Source: Pseudacidovorax sp. NFM-22
GTDB taxonomy: Bacteria; Pseudomonadota; Gammaproteobacteria; Burkholderiales; Burkholderiaceae_C
DNA length: 64,000 bases
Assembly (NCBI RefSeq): GCF_021401245.1
Contig: NZ_JACBFY010000002.1
Coordinates: 930,001 to 994,000, forward strand
Direction: 5' to 3'
Shown here: piece after piece, positions 23,935 to 32,671 of the stretch
Position numbering within the stretch: position 1 is the stretch's first letter
Layout: every line of letters starts with the position of its first letter
Made by a program: the position numbers and the translations under genes
The notes under the pieces: generated by a model
Databases searched by the model: none
Told to the model about the DNA's origin: nothing
Seen by the model: only the letters and a program-made list of their open reading frames with translations

Positions 23935-25989
23935 TCATCGGGCCGCCGCCTTCGCCCGCCGCTCGGCCAGCGCCACGTACCAGGCCAGGCAGCCCGGATT
24001 GGCCATGGCCTCCTTGTTGACCACCTTGTCGATGGGCTGGCCCAGCAGCAGCTTCTTGATGGGCAGCTCCTGCTTCTTGCCGGAGAGCGTGCGCGGGATC
24101 TCGGCCACCTCGAAGATGTCGTCGGGCAGGAAGCGGGGCGACAGGCTGGCGCGGATGGCGTCGTTGAGCTTGCGGCGCATCGCGTCGTCCAGCGCCACGC
24201 CGGGACGCAGCACCACGAAGAGCGGCATGTAGCTGTCGCGGCCCAGGTACTCCAGGTCGACCACCATGGAGTCGAGCACCTCGGGCAGCGACTCCACCGC
24301 GTTGTAGATCTCGCTGGTGCCCATGCGCAAGCCCTGGCGGTTGATGGTGGCGTCGCTGCGGCCGTAGATGACGCAGCCGCCGTCGGTGCCCACCTTGAGC
24401 CAGTCGCCATGCCGCCAGACGCCGGGATAGGTGTCGAAATAGCTCGACAGGTAGCGCGCGTTGCCGGGGTCGTTCCAGAAGTACAGCGGCATGGAGGGAA
24501 TGGGCTCGGTGCAGACCAGCTCGCCCACCTCGCCGATGACGGCCTGGCCGTTCTCGTTCCAGGCATGGACGGCGGCGCCCATGAAGCGGCACTGCATCTG
24601 GCCCGGCACCTCGGGCAGCTCGCGGTTGCCGCCGACGAAGGCGCCGCAGAAGTCGGTGCCTCCGGAGATGTTGCACCACCAGGCCTCGCTGTCGGCGCCG
24701 CCCTTGAGGGCGCCCGGCTTGGGCACGAGGCCCGCGGCGCGCTTCGCTTCCTGCATCTGCGCACTGCCCCAGCGCTGCACTTCCTCCGCCAGCGGCGAGC
24801 CGGTGCTGCCCAGGATGCGCACGCGCGAGAGGTCGCCGCAATCCACCGCGCGCACGCCGGCCTTCATGCAGTTGGTGAAGTAGGCCGCGCCGGCACCGAA
24901 GAAGGTCACGCCGTGGCGCGCCACGAAGCGCCACAGCACCGACCAGTCGGGCTGCTCCTTGCTGTGCGCCGGATGGCCGTCGTAGAGGACGCAGGTGGTG
25001 CCCGACACCAGGCCCGACAGCTGCGCGTTCCACATCACCCAGCCGGTGGAACTGAACCAGTGGAAGCGCTCGCCGAAGCTGTTGGCCGCATAGCTGCTGC
25101 CCAGGTCGTAATGGATCTGCGACAGCGCCATCGACAGCAGGATGCCGCCCTGGCCGTGCACGATGGGCTTGGGCAGGCCGGTGGTGCCGCTGGAGTAGAC
25201 GATCCACACCGGATGGTCGAAGGGCAGCCATTCGGGCGCGAAGGCGGCGACCTCGGCATCGTCCCGGCCACTGGCGGTGGCCCAGTCGATGTCGTGCGGC
25301 AGCGCCTCGGACGCATGGGGCGTGCGCAGCAGCAGCAGGCGCTCGGCGGTGGGCAGCTGCGCGCGCAGTTCGCGCACCACGGCACTGCGGTCCAGCGCCT
25401 TCTGACCGTAGTGCACGCCGTCGATGGCGATCAGCACCTTGGGTTCGATCTGACGGAAGCGGTCGGCCACGGCGGCCGTGCCCATGTCGGGCGCGCACAC
25501 GCTCCACACCGCACCGATGCTGGAGCAGGCCAGGAAGGCCACCATGGTCTCGGGAATGTTGGGCAGGTAGGCCGCCACCCGGTCGCCGCGCTGCACGCCC
25601 AGGGCCCTGAGCGACAGCGCCACCGAGGCGATCTGCCGACGCAGCTCGGGCCAGGACATCTCGCGCACCTCGCCGGCCTCGTCCTCGCTCACGATGGCCG
25701 GCATGCCCGCTGCATGCGCGGGCTCGACGTGGCGCAGCACCTGCCACGCGTAGTTGACCTGCGCGCCCGGGAACCACACGGCCCCCGGCATGCGTCGGTC
25801 CGCCAGCACCGCGCGGTGCGGCGTGGGCGATTGGATGCCCGCGTAATCCCAGATGGCCTGCCAGAAGCCATGCAGGTCGGTCACCGACCATTGCCACAGC
25901 GCGTCGTAGCTGTCGAACACCAGGCCGCGGTGGTCGCGCAGCCAGTTCTGGAAGAGGCGGATCTGGGGAACGTAGGCGGGAGCGGTCAT
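23935..25989 (-). CDS. Acetoacetate-CoA ligase (acetoacetyl-CoA synthetase)
   Basis: A 684-residue adenylating enzyme of the ANL superfamily. It activates acetoacetate with ATP and CoA to acetoacetyl-CoA. Evidence: the N-terminal AACS-type domain (FWQAIWDYAGIQSP, GAVWFPGAQVNYA), P-loop VYSSGTTGLPKPIVHGQGG, GADSEAWWCNISGGTDFCG, GDWLKVGTDGG, and the catalytic-Lys tail LSGKKQELPIKKLL. Length is slightly above the usual 650-660. It is divergent from the tetR-ABC-fumarylacetoacetase operon; fumarylacetoacetase makes acetoacetate, so both arms probably serve one pathway. The start at 25989 was preferred to longer upstream frames because it opens with conserved PQIRLFQNWL. Confidence 0.92.
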   Translation of the reverse strand: MTAPAYVPQIRLFQNWLRDHRGLVFDSYDALWQWSVTDLHGFWQAIWDYAGIQSPTPHRAVLADRRMPGAVWFPGAQVNYAWQVLRHVEPAHAAGMPAIVSEDEAGEVREMSWPELRRQIASVALSLRALGVQRGDRVAAYLPNIPETMVAFLACSSIGAVWSVCAPDMGTAAVADRFRQIEPKVLIAIDGVHYGQKALDRSAVVRELRAQLPTAERLLLLRTPHASEALPHDIDWATASGRDDAEVAAFAPEWLPFDHPVWIVYSSGTTGLPKPIVHGQGGILLSMALSQIHYDLGSSYAANSFGERFHWFSSTGWVMWNAQLSGLVSGTTCVLYDGHPAHSKEQPDWSVLWRFVARHGVTFFGAGAAYFTNCMKAGVRAVDCGDLSRVRILGSTGSPLAEEVQRWGSAQMQEAKRAAGLVPKPGALKGGADSEAWWCNISGGTDFCGAFVGGNRELPEVPGQMQCRFMGAAVHAWNENGQAVIGEVGELVCTEPIPSMPLYFWNDPGNARYLSSYFDTYPGVWRHGDWLKVGTDGGCVIYGRSDATINRQGLRMGTSEIYNAVESLPEVLDSMVVDLEYLGRDSYMPLFVVLRPGVALDDAMRRKLNDAIRASLSPRFLPDDIFEVAEIPRTLSGKKQELPIKKLLLGQPIDKVVNKEAMANPGCLAWYVALAERRAKAAAR

Positions 25990-26106
25990 GCAGGCAGCGT
26001 AGTGCGGCGGTGCAGCACGCTCAATGCGGATTGGCCCCAGCGGCGTCGTCTGCGCGACTGGCACTGTCCCGCCACGAAGCACGGGCAGGGAGCAGCGGCT
26101 CATGGT

Positions 26107-26143
26107 TTGTACGTGTGTGCAAGACTGTTGTACGGCCGTTCAA
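26107..26143. promoter_or_regulatory. Tandem palindromic operators TTGNAC-N4-GTNCAA
   Basis: Two copies of the same palindrome lie side by side before tetR. Site 1 (26107-26122) is TTGTAC-GTGT-GTGCAA. Site 2 (26128-26143) is TTGTAC-GGCC-GTTCAA and is symmetrical at 14 of 16 positions. Their centres are 21 bp apart, two helical turns, as expected for cooperative dimers. Site 2 ends 7 bases before the tetR start, so bound regulator would block that transcript and possibly the divergent acetoacetate-CoA ligase promoter. Confidence 0.65.
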
Positions 26144-26150
26144 TAGGCGC

Positions 26151-26891
26151 ATGAGTGCCCGGCCGACCTCTGCTCCTCCCGCGCGCCGCGCGGCCCGTGG
26201 CGCAGCCGCCGAGCCCCGTCCGGACCGCCGCCACGCCATCCTGCTGGCGGCCGAAAAGCTCTTTGCCCGCCACGGCTACCACGCCGTGAGCATCCGCCAG
26301 ATCGCCGACGAAGCCGGCGTGCCGCTGGCCCTGGTGGGCTACTACTTCGGCCCCAAGAACGCCCTCTTCGAGGCCATCTTCGAGCACTGGAACCAGACCA
26401 TCGAGCGCCGGCTGGCCGCGCTGGCCGAGGTGCCCATCGACCCGGCGGACACGCGTACGCTGCCCCGCATCATCGATGCCTTCACCACGCCGGTGCTGGC
26501 CCTGCGCGCCAGCAGCGAAGGCGAGTACTACGCGCGGCTGGTGGCCCGCGAGCTCTCGCACGTCACCGAAGAGGCCGACCGTGTGCTGCGCCACTACTTC
26601 GACCCGCTGGCCAACGCCTTCATCGACGCCCTGCAGCGCGCCCTGCCGCATGCCACGCGGGCGCAGGTGGCCTGGGGCTACCAGTTCGCCCTCGGCGCAC
26701 TGCTGCACCACCTGACGGACACGCGGGTGGAGCGCCTGTCCGGCGGCGAGGCCCAGCCCAACGAGGCGGCCGGCAGCGCACTGCTGGTGGCCTTCATCGC
26801 CGGCGGGCTGCGCGCCGCCATGCCCCGCCCCCGCGCCGCCCGCAAGACCGCTACGCCTTCCAAGAAGACAAACCCACGGAGACAAGCCTGA
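26151..26891 (+). CDS. TetR-family transcriptional regulator
   Basis: A 246-residue regulator. After a disordered basic lead, the HTH spans about residues 25-70: ILLAAEKLFARHGYHAVSIRQIADEAGVPLALVGYYFGPKNALFEAIF, with the YYF-x-x-K signature. The C-terminal ligand domain contains EYYARLVARELSH and HYFDPLANAFIDALQ, a layout like the CerR/C-terminal domains of aromatic-acid TetR proteins. Its stop overlaps the start of the ABC binding-protein gene (TGATG), so it leads the operon. Tandem palindromes just upstream suggest autoregulation. Confidence 0.88.
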   Translation: MSARPTSAPPARRAARGAAAEPRPDRRHAILLAAEKLFARHGYHAVSIRQIADEAGVPLALVGYYFGPKNALFEAIFEHWNQTIERRLAALAEVPIDPADTRTLPRIIDAFTTPVLALRASSEGEYYARLVARELSHVTEEADRVLRHYFDPLANAFIDALQRALPHATRAQVAWGYQFALGALLHHLTDTRVERLSGGEAQPNEAAGSALLVAFIAGGLRAAMPRPRAARKTATPSKKTNPRRQA

Positions 26892-27835
26892 TGAAAAGAC
26901 GCACCGCACTCTCGGCGCTCGGCGCCGCCACCCTGGCCGCCGCCGCGCTGCCCGCCCGCGCACAGGGCACCACCAGGATCGTGTTCGGCTTCACGGCCGT
27001 GACCGATTTCGCTTCGGTCTTCGTGGCCAAGGAAGAGGGCTACTTCGGCAAGCGCTCGCTGGACGTGGAGCCCAAGTTCATCCCGCTCAACTCGACCATC
27101 CCGGCCGCGCTGCAGTCCGACTCGCTCACCATCGGCGGGCCCACGCCCTCGGTCTTCCTGCAGGCGGTCGACGGCGGCCTCGATCTGGTGCTGGTGGCCG
27201 GCGGCGGCCTCACGGCCAAGAGCATCACCGGCTTCGGCCTGGTGGCGCGCGCCGGCTCGGGCATCAAGAGCGCGCAGGACTGCGTGGGCAAGAAGGTCGG
27301 CGTGCCGGGCCTGGGCGCCTTCCTGCACGTGACCTTCCGCGCCTGGCTCAAGGACCAGCGCGTGGACTACCGCAAGGTCAACTTCGTCGAAGCCGCCTTT
27401 CCGCAGCATGCGGACCTGCTGCGCGGCGGCTCGGTGGACGCGGTGGTGTCGGCCGACCCGTTCATGAGCCGCATCACCGAATCGGGCGCGGGCTATGTGG
27501 CGAGCTACTACTCCACCTTCCTGCCCGAGGGCAACCAGACCATCGTGCATGCCGCGCGCCGCGACTGGGCCGAGAAGAACCCGCAGGCGGTGCGCGCCTT
27601 CCGCGAGTCGCTGGTGGAGGCCGCCGCCTTCATGGGCCAGGCCAAGAACGACGCCCGCGTGCGCGCTACCATCGGCAAGTACATCAAGCTGCCGCCGGAG
27701 GTGCTGGCCAAGGTGCAGATCTCGCCGCCCGGCCCTGTCGTCACCGACAAGCAACTGGCCTACTGGGTGGGGCTGATGAAGGACCAGGACATGCTCAAGG
27801 GCTCGCCCGACGTGGCGCGGCTGATCGCCCGCTGA
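26891..27835 (+). CDS. ABC transporter substrate-binding protein (SsuA/TauA/NMT1 type)
   Basis: A 314-residue periplasmic binding protein. The signal (MKRRTALSALGAATLAAAAL to ARAQ) has an RR pair of Tat type. The mature part begins IVFGFTAVTDFASVFVAKEEGYF, typical of the NMT1/SsuA fold, and has TIGGPTPSVFLQAVDGG, GKKVGVPGLGAFLHV and GGSVDAVVSADPF. Partners are the ATPase and two permeases that follow. The family carries sulfonates, pyrimidine precursors or aromatic acids; with fumarylacetoacetase in the operon, an aromatic or ring-derived acid is the best guess. Confidence 0.88.
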   Translation: MKRRTALSALGAATLAAAALPARAQGTTRIVFGFTAVTDFASVFVAKEEGYFGKRSLDVEPKFIPLNSTIPAALQSDSLTIGGPTPSVFLQAVDGGLDLVLVAGGGLTAKSITGFGLVARAGSGIKSAQDCVGKKVGVPGLGAFLHVTFRAWLKDQRVDYRKVNFVEAAFPQHADLLRGGSVDAVVSADPFMSRITESGAGYVASYYSTFLPEGNQTIVHAARRDWAEKNPQAVRAFRESLVEAAAFMGQAKNDARVRATIGKYIKLPPEVLAKVQISPPGPVVTDKQLAYWVGLMKDQDMLKGSPDVARLIAR

Positions 27836-27850
27836 GGCGGGGCGCACGTC

Positions 27851-28705
27851 ATGGGAGCCCCCGACTTCATGGCCGCCCGGATGGCTGCCGAGGCGACGCA
27901 GGCGACGTCCTCCAACGCCACGCCGACGGCTGCTGCACCACTGCTGCGCTTCGACGAGGTGAGCATCCGCCTGGGCGGCCGCGAGATCCTGTCGCCCACC
28001 AGCTTCGAGGTGCGGCGCGGCGAGTTCGTCTGCATCGTCGGCGCCAGCGGCTGTGGCAAGACCACGCTGCTGCGCACCGCCAGCGCGCTGGTCACGCCCA
28101 CCGCGGGCCGCGTGCTGCGTCATGGCGTGCCCATCACGCAGCCCGCGCGCGAGATCGCCTTCGTGTTCCAGGACTACGGCCGCGCCCTGCTGCCCTGGCG
28201 CACGGTGGAAGGCAATGTGCGCCTGGCGCTGGAGGCCGCGCACGTGCCCAACGCCGAGCATGCCGCCCGGGCCGCCGAGGTGCTGGCCAAGGTCGGCCTG
28301 GCGGCGCATGCGAACAAGTTCCCACTGCAGCTGTCGGGCGGCATGCAGCAGCGCGTGCAGATCGCCCGCTGCCTGGCCCAGCGCCCCGAGCTGATGCTGA
28401 TGGACGAGCCCTTCGGCGCGCTGGACGCGATGACGCGCCAGGGCCTGCAGGACGAGCTGGCGCGCCTGGTGCGCGACGACGGCCTGACGGTGATCTTCGT
28501 CACCCACGACCTGGAAGAGGCCATCTACCTGGGCGACCGCGTGGTGGCCCTGCAGGCCAACCCCGGCCCGGGCCGGCCCAGCCTGGCCCGCATGATCGAC
28601 GTGCCCATTCCGCGGCCCCGCGACCAGCTGACGACGCGCGAGCATCCCGAGTTCGTCCGCCTGCGCCGCGAGCTCTTCACCTTCATCGAGGAAGGCCATG
28701 GCTGA
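27851..28705 (+). CDS. ABC transporter ATP-binding protein (SsuB/TauB type)
   Basis: A 284-residue ATPase: Walker [11 protein letters not shown]-loop [18 protein letters not shown], signature [17 protein letters not shown], Walker [14 protein letters not shown]-loop VTHDLEEAI. The PWRTV..N stretch after the Q-loop is typical of nitrate/sulfonate/taurine importers. The first 30 residues are an Ala/Thr-rich lead and the true start could be a later ATG. Its end overlaps the first permease start by 8 bases. Confidence 0.92.
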   Translation: MGAPDFMAARMAAEATQATSSNATPTAAAPLLRFDEVSIRLGGREILSPTSFEVRRGEFVCIVGASGCGKTTLLRTASALVTPTAGRVLRHGVPITQPAREIAFVFQDYGRALLPWRTVEGNVRLALEAAHVPNAEHAARAAEVLAKVGLAAHANKFPLQLSGGMQQRVQIARCLAQRPELMLMDEPFGALDAMTRQGLQDELARLVRDDGLTVIFVTHDLEEAIYLGDRVVALQANPGPGRPSLARMIDVPIPRPRDQLTTREHPEFVRLRRELFTFIEEGHG

Positions 28706-29597
28706 GCCGGTTGCGCACCCCACGGCCCTCGGCGCTGCGACCGTTCGCGCCGAGCCTGTCCAGGCGCCACGCACAACCCAGTCCGTTCGCGCTGAGCCTG
28801 TCGAAGCGCCGGCCCCCACGCCAACGCCAGCCGCCGAGCCACACCCCCTCGCCCGCCTGCGCCCCTGGGTCATCCCCGCCCTGCTGCTGATCGCCTTCGA
28901 GCTCTACGCCCGCCGCGCCTCGGCCCTGGGCAGCGACTCGCTGGCCCCCGTCAGCGCCGCCCTCAAGGCCTGGTGGGGCGCAGCCATGGACGGCTCGCTC
29001 TGGCAGGCCACCGCCTTCACCCTCGGCACCGCTGCACTCGGCCTGGGGGTGGGCAGCCTGCTCGCCCTGGCCGGCGGCATCGCGCTGGGCCTCTCGGCAC
29101 GCGCCGCCCGCATGGGCTTCATGACCACCGAGCTGCTGCGCACCGTGCCCTCGGTGGCGCTGATCCCGCTGGCCATGCTGATGTTCGGCTTCGGCGTGCG
29201 CATGGAGATGGCGGTGGTCGCCTTCGCCACCTTCTGGCCGCTGATGCTGCTGGTACAGGCCGCCGTGCGGCAGGTGGAGCCGCGGCTGCTGGAGGTGAGC
29301 CGCGTGCTCGGTCTCTCGGCGCGCGAGCGGGCCTTCAAGATCGTGCTGCCGGCCATCGCGCCGCGGCTCTTCGTCGCGCTGCGCCTGGGCGTGGCCGTGG
29401 CACTGGTGGTGGCCGTGACGGTGGAGATCGCGGCCAATCCCAACGGCATGGGCTACGCCATGATGATCGCGCAGCAGAGTTTCGACCCCGCGCTGATGCT
29501 GGCCTGGCTGGGCTGGATCGGCGTGGTGGGCTATGCGATCAACGCCGGCATGCTGCGGCTGCAGCAACGCGTCGGCCGTCGCATGGGGGCCGCATGA
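28698..29597 (+). CDS. ABC transporter permease with repeat-derived N-terminal extension
   Basis: A 299-residue inner-membrane permease of the SsuC/TauC type: about six membrane segments starting near residue 56, and the EAA-loop [23 protein letters not shown]. The first 55 residues are unusual. They are Pro/Ala-rich and contain VRAEPVQAP and VRAEPVEAP, the translation of two direct copies of the CCGTTCGCGCYGAGCCTGTC intergenic repeat. No ATG, GTG or TTG in frame lies between 28698 and the first membrane segment, so the repeat appears to be truly translated. Its stop overlaps the next gene (ATGA). Confidence 0.88.
   Translation: MAEPVAHPTALGAATVRAEPVQAPRTTQSVRAEPVEAPAPTPTPAAEPHPLARLRPWVIPALLLIAFELYARRASALGSDSLAPVSAALKAWWGAAMDGSLWQATAFTLGTAALGLGVGSLLALAGGIALGLSARAARMGFMTTELLRTVPSVALIPLAMLMFGFGVRMEMAVVAFATFWPLMLLVQAAVRQVEPRLLEVSRVLGLSARERAFKIVLPAIAPRLFVALRLGVAVALVVAVTVEIAANPNGMGYAMMIAQQSFDPALMLAWLGWIGVVGYAINAGMLRLQQRVGRRMGAA
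28741..28810. repeat. Two direct copies of the CCGTTCGCGCYGAGCCTGTC repeat inside a gene
   Basis: Copies at 28741-28768 and 28783-28810 differ at only a few bases. They belong to the same family as the inverted copies near 37148-37207 and 49860-49930. Here they are in the coding strand and in frame with the permease, encoding VRAEPV(Q/E)AP twice. Confidence 0.8.
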
Positions 29598-30370
29598 ACG
29601 AGCGCCTGAAGATGAGCAGCTGGCTGGGCTCGGCCCTGGTGCTCTGCGCACTGATCGCGCTGTGGTGGGTGGCCAGCAACCTGGGCTGGGTCAGCCGCGT
29701 CTTCCTGCCCACGCCGCAGGCGACGTGGGACGCACTGGCCGAGGGCTTCAACCTGCGCGGCAACGGCCATGGCGAGCTGGCGGGCTGGACGCTCGACACC
29801 GTCGGCCGCATGCTGCAGGGCTGGCTGCTCGCCTCGCTCGCAGGTGTGGCGCTGGGCGTGTTCATCGGCGCCTCGGCCGCGGCCCGGGCCTGGCTGCAGC
29901 CCATGCTGGAGTTCATCCGGCCGCTGCCGGCCTCTGCCGTGCTGCCGGTGGCCATCGCCATCTTCGGGCTGAGCCCGCGCATGGTGCTGGTGGTGGTGGC
30001 CTTCGGCGCCATGTGGCCGGTGCTGCTGGCCACGGTGCATGGGCTGGCCACCGTCGATGCGCGGCTGGCCGAGGTGACGCGCTGCCTGCAGCTGTCCCGC
30101 ACCGCCTTCATCCTCAAGATCGGCCTGCCCCATGCCATGCCCGACATCCTGGCCGGCATGCGCCTGGCCCTCACCGTCGCGCTGATCGTGGCCGTGGTGG
30201 GCGAGATGATCGCCTCGCAGGGCGGCCTGGGCCAGGCCATCCTGCTCGCGGCGCGCGCCTTCCGCGCCAGCGAGCTGTTCGCCGGCATCGTATTGCTGGG
30301 GCTGATCGGCTTCGTCAGCAATGGGCTGCTGGCCTTCGCAGAACACAAGCTGCTGCGCTGGCAAAGATGA
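29594..30370 (+). CDS. ABC transporter permease, second subunit (SsuC/TauC type)
   Basis: A 258-residue membrane protein with about six hydrophobic segments. The family features are LPTPQATWDAL after the first segment, FIRPLPASAVLPVAIAIFG, and the EAA-loop LAEVTRCLQLSRTAFILKIGLPHAMPDI. With the preceding permease it would form a heterodimeric channel; most SsuC/TauC systems use one permease gene, so two tandem, diverged permeases are a variation. It starts within the ATGA overlap. The operon is interrupted after it by a 150-base repeat spacer. Confidence 0.9.
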   Translation: MNERLKMSSWLGSALVLCALIALWWVASNLGWVSRVFLPTPQATWDALAEGFNLRGNGHGELAGWTLDTVGRMLQGWLLASLAGVALGVFIGASAAARAWLQPMLEFIRPLPASAVLPVAIAIFGLSPRMVLVVVAFGAMWPVLLATVHGLATVDARLAEVTRCLQLSRTAFILKIGLPHAMPDILAGMRLALTVALIVAVVGEMIASQGGLGQAILLAARAFRASELFAGIVLLGLIGFVSNGLLAFAEHKLLRWQR

Positions 30371-30489
30371 CCACCCCCAGGCTCCGCGCACTTCGTTGCG
30401 CTCCGCCACCCCCTTCCAGGGGGCGCCGCCCACGGCCTGGCCAAGCCAGTTCCGTGGCGGCCGCAGGCATGGCCTGCTCCGCGGCCTCT
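30371..30489. repeat. Dispersed intergenic repeat (CCCCCAGGCTCCGCGCACTTCG type)
   Basis: The spacer between the second permease and the cyclase gene opens with CCACCCCCAGGCTCCGCGCA, then CTTCGTTGCGCTCCGCCACC and CCCTTCCAGGGGGCG. This string is a dispersed intergenic element I recognise from Acidovorax/Comamonas-type genomes. CCCCTTCCAGGGGG-like and GGCCTGGCCAAGCC parts can fold. A weaker relative lies at 38832-38875. Confidence 0.65.
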
Positions 30490-30520
30490 TGAATCACTTG
30501 TTCCTCAAAGGAGACCCCCG

Positions 30521-31327
30521 ATGCCCCGCAAATTCGTCGACCTGTCCATCTACCTCGAGAACGACGTGGTGAGCGACCCGCCGCCCTTCGCGCCCAAGAT
30601 CCAGTACTTCACGCACGAGAACACGGTCGAGCAGATCGTGCCCTTCTTCCCCGGCCTGCAGAAGGCCGACCTGCCCGATGGCGAGGGCTGGGCGGTGGAG
30701 CAGGTGCAGCTGTCGACCCACAACGGCACGCACCTGGACGCGCCCTACCACTTCCACTCCACCATGGACAAGGCGCTGGGCGAGAAGAAGCCCGCCATCA
30801 CCATCGATGCCGTGCCGCTGGAATGGTGCTTCCAGCCCGGCGTGAAGCTGGACTTCCGCCACTTCGCCGACGGCTATGTGGTCACGGCCGCCGATGTGGA
30901 GGCCGAGCTGGCCCGCATCGGCCACGTGCTCAAGCCGCTGGAGATCGTGGTGGTCAACACCCGCGCCGGCGAGCGCTACGGCCAGAACGACTATGTCTCC
31001 AGCGGCTGCGGCATGGGCTACGAGGCCACCATGTACCTGCTGGAGCGCGGCGTGCGCCTGACCGGCACCGACGGCTGGAGCTGGGACGCGCCCTTCGTCC
31101 ACACCGCGCAGAAGTACGGCGAGACCAAGGACGCCGGCCTGATCTGGGAAGGCCACAAGGCCGGCCGCGACATCGGCTACTGCCACATCGAGAAGCTGCA
31201 CAACCTGGAGGCGCTGCCGCCGGACGGCTTCATCATCAGCTGCTTCCCGCACAAGATCCGCGGCGCGTCCGCCGGCTGGACGCGCGCGGTGGCGATCTTC
31301 GACGACGCCCTGATGGCCTCGGCCTGA
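30521..31327 (+). CDS. Cyclase-family (kynurenine-formamidase-like) metal hydrolase
   Basis: A 268-residue enzyme of the cyclase/formamidase superfamily. The metal-binding motif is STHNGTHLDAPYHF (H-x-G-T-H-x-D-x-P-x-H), with GCGMGYEATMYLLERGV and GTDGWSWDAPF further on. Members hydrolyse amide, ester or ring bonds of small acids. The ATG follows CAAAGGAGACCCCCG. It precedes fumarylacetoacetase by 12 bases, so it may handle an earlier ring or amide intermediate of the same route; the exact substrate is unknown. Confidence 0.85.
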   Translation: MPRKFVDLSIYLENDVVSDPPPFAPKIQYFTHENTVEQIVPFFPGLQKADLPDGEGWAVEQVQLSTHNGTHLDAPYHFHSTMDKALGEKKPAITIDAVPLEWCFQPGVKLDFRHFADGYVVTAADVEAELARIGHVLKPLEIVVVNTRAGERYGQNDYVSSGCGMGYEATMYLLERGVRLTGTDGWSWDAPFVHTAQKYGETKDAGLIWEGHKAGRDIGYCHIEKLHNLEALPPDGFIISCFPHKIRGASAGWTRAVAIFDDALMASA

Positions 31328-31339
31328 GGAGCGGCCGCG

Positions 31340-32662
31340 ATGACGCTCGACCGCACCCACGACGCCCATGCGCGCAGCTGGCTGGCCAGCGCCAACGCAG
31401 CCGGCGGCGACTTCCCGATCCAGAACCTGCCCTTCGGCGTGTTCCGTCGCGCGGGCAGCACCGAGGCCTTCCGCGGTGGCGTGGCCATCGGCGACCAGGT
31501 GATCGACCTGCAGGCCGCCGCCGCCAGCGGCGCCTTCACGGGCTTGGCGGCGCAGGCCGTGCAGGCCGCGTCGCAACCCACGCTCAATGCACTGATGGCG
31601 ATGGGCCCCGAGGCCTGGCATGCGCTGCGCCTTGCGCTCTTCGATGCACTGATCGACGGCGCCAGGGGCCCGGCCGCCGACGCGCTGCGCGCCGCGCTCG
31701 TGCCCCAGGCCCAGGCCGAGATGGGCCTGCCCAGCCGCATCGGCGATTACACCGACTTCTACACCTCGGTGCACCACGCGCTGAACGTGGGCCGGGTGCT
31801 GAAGCCCGACGATCCGCTCACGCCCAACTTCCGCTGGCTGCCCATCGCGTACCACGGCCGCGCCTCCAGCGTGGTGCCCAGCGGCACGGCCTTTCACCGG
31901 CCCATGGGCCAGGCCATGGCGCCCGGCGCCAGCGCGCCGCAGTACGGCCCCTGCCGCCGGCTGGACTATGAGCTGGAGATGGGCTTCTACGTGGGCCCGG
32001 GCAATGCCCAGGGCCGGCCCATCGGCATCGGCGAGGCCGAGTCGCACATCTTCGGCATGTGCCTGCTCAACGACTGGTCGGCGCGCGACCACCAGTTCTG
32101 GGAGATGGCGCCGCTCGGCCCTTTCCTGGGCAAGAACTTCTGCACCAGCGTCTCGCCCTGGATCGTGACCATGGAGGCGCTGGCCCCGTACCGCGTGCCG
32201 TTCGCGCGTTCCGCCGACGAGCCGCAACCGCTCGCCTACCTGGACAGCCCCGCCAACCGCGAGGCCGGCGGCGTGGATGTGCAGCTGGACGTGCGCCTGC
32301 AGAGCCCGCGCCACCGCGCGGCGGGCCATGCCGGCGACCGGCTGTCGGTCACCAGCTTTCGCCACCAGTACTGGACGCTGGCGCAGATGGTGGCCCAGCA
32401 CACGGTGGGCGGCTGCAACCTGCAGCCAGGCGACCTGCTGGGCACCGGCACCATCTCCGGCCCCACGCCGGGCGAGGCGGGCGCCATCGTCGAGCTGTCG
32501 CGCGGCGGCACCCAGCCCATCGACCTGCCGGCCACCGGCGAGACGCGCACCTTCCTGGAGGACGGCGACACGGTGATCCTGCGCGGCTGGTGCGAGCGCG
32601 AAGGCCATGCGCGCATCGGCTTCGGCGAATGCCGGGGCGAGGTACTGCCAGCGGTGGGATAG
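31340..32662 (+). CDS. fahA: Fumarylacetoacetase
   Basis: A 440-residue enzyme splitting fumarylacetoacetate to fumarate and acetoacetate, the last step of homogentisate-type degradation. Evidence: the FAH N-terminal domain (FPIQNLPFGVFRR), IGDYTDFYTSVHHALNVG (catalytic His and metal Asp), PIAYHGRASSVVPSG, LDYELEMGFYVG (metal Glu pair), LLNDWSARDHQFWEMAPLGP and GKNFCTSVSPWIV. Length is close to the usual 420-440. No homogentisate dioxygenase or maleylacetoacetate isomerase is in the window, so the ring substrate may be different or those genes lie elsewhere. It is last in the tetR-led operon. Confidence 0.93.
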   Translation: MTLDRTHDAHARSWLASANAAGGDFPIQNLPFGVFRRAGSTEAFRGGVAIGDQVIDLQAAAASGAFTGLAAQAVQAASQPTLNALMAMGPEAWHALRLALFDALIDGARGPAADALRAALVPQAQAEMGLPSRIGDYTDFYTSVHHALNVGRVLKPDDPLTPNFRWLPIAYHGRASSVVPSGTAFHRPMGQAMAPGASAPQYGPCRRLDYELEMGFYVGPGNAQGRPIGIGEAESHIFGMCLLNDWSARDHQFWEMAPLGPFLGKNFCTSVSPWIVTMEALAPYRVPFARSADEPQPLAYLDSPANREAGGVDVQLDVRLQSPRHRAAGHAGDRLSVTSFRHQYWTLAQMVAQHTVGGCNLQPGDLLGTGTISGPTPGEAGAIVELSRGGTQPIDLPATGETRTFLEDGDTVILRGWCEREGHARIGFGECRGEVLPAVG

Positions 32663-32671
32663 CGGGCCCGT

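Noticed and set aside
23518-26154. Very long plus-strand open frame (878 codons) opposite the MFS and acetoacetate-CoA ligase genes
   Set aside because: Its translation is His/Gln/Arg/Val-rich low-complexity sequence, and both opposite-strand genes have complete family motifs. It is a GC-driven shadow.
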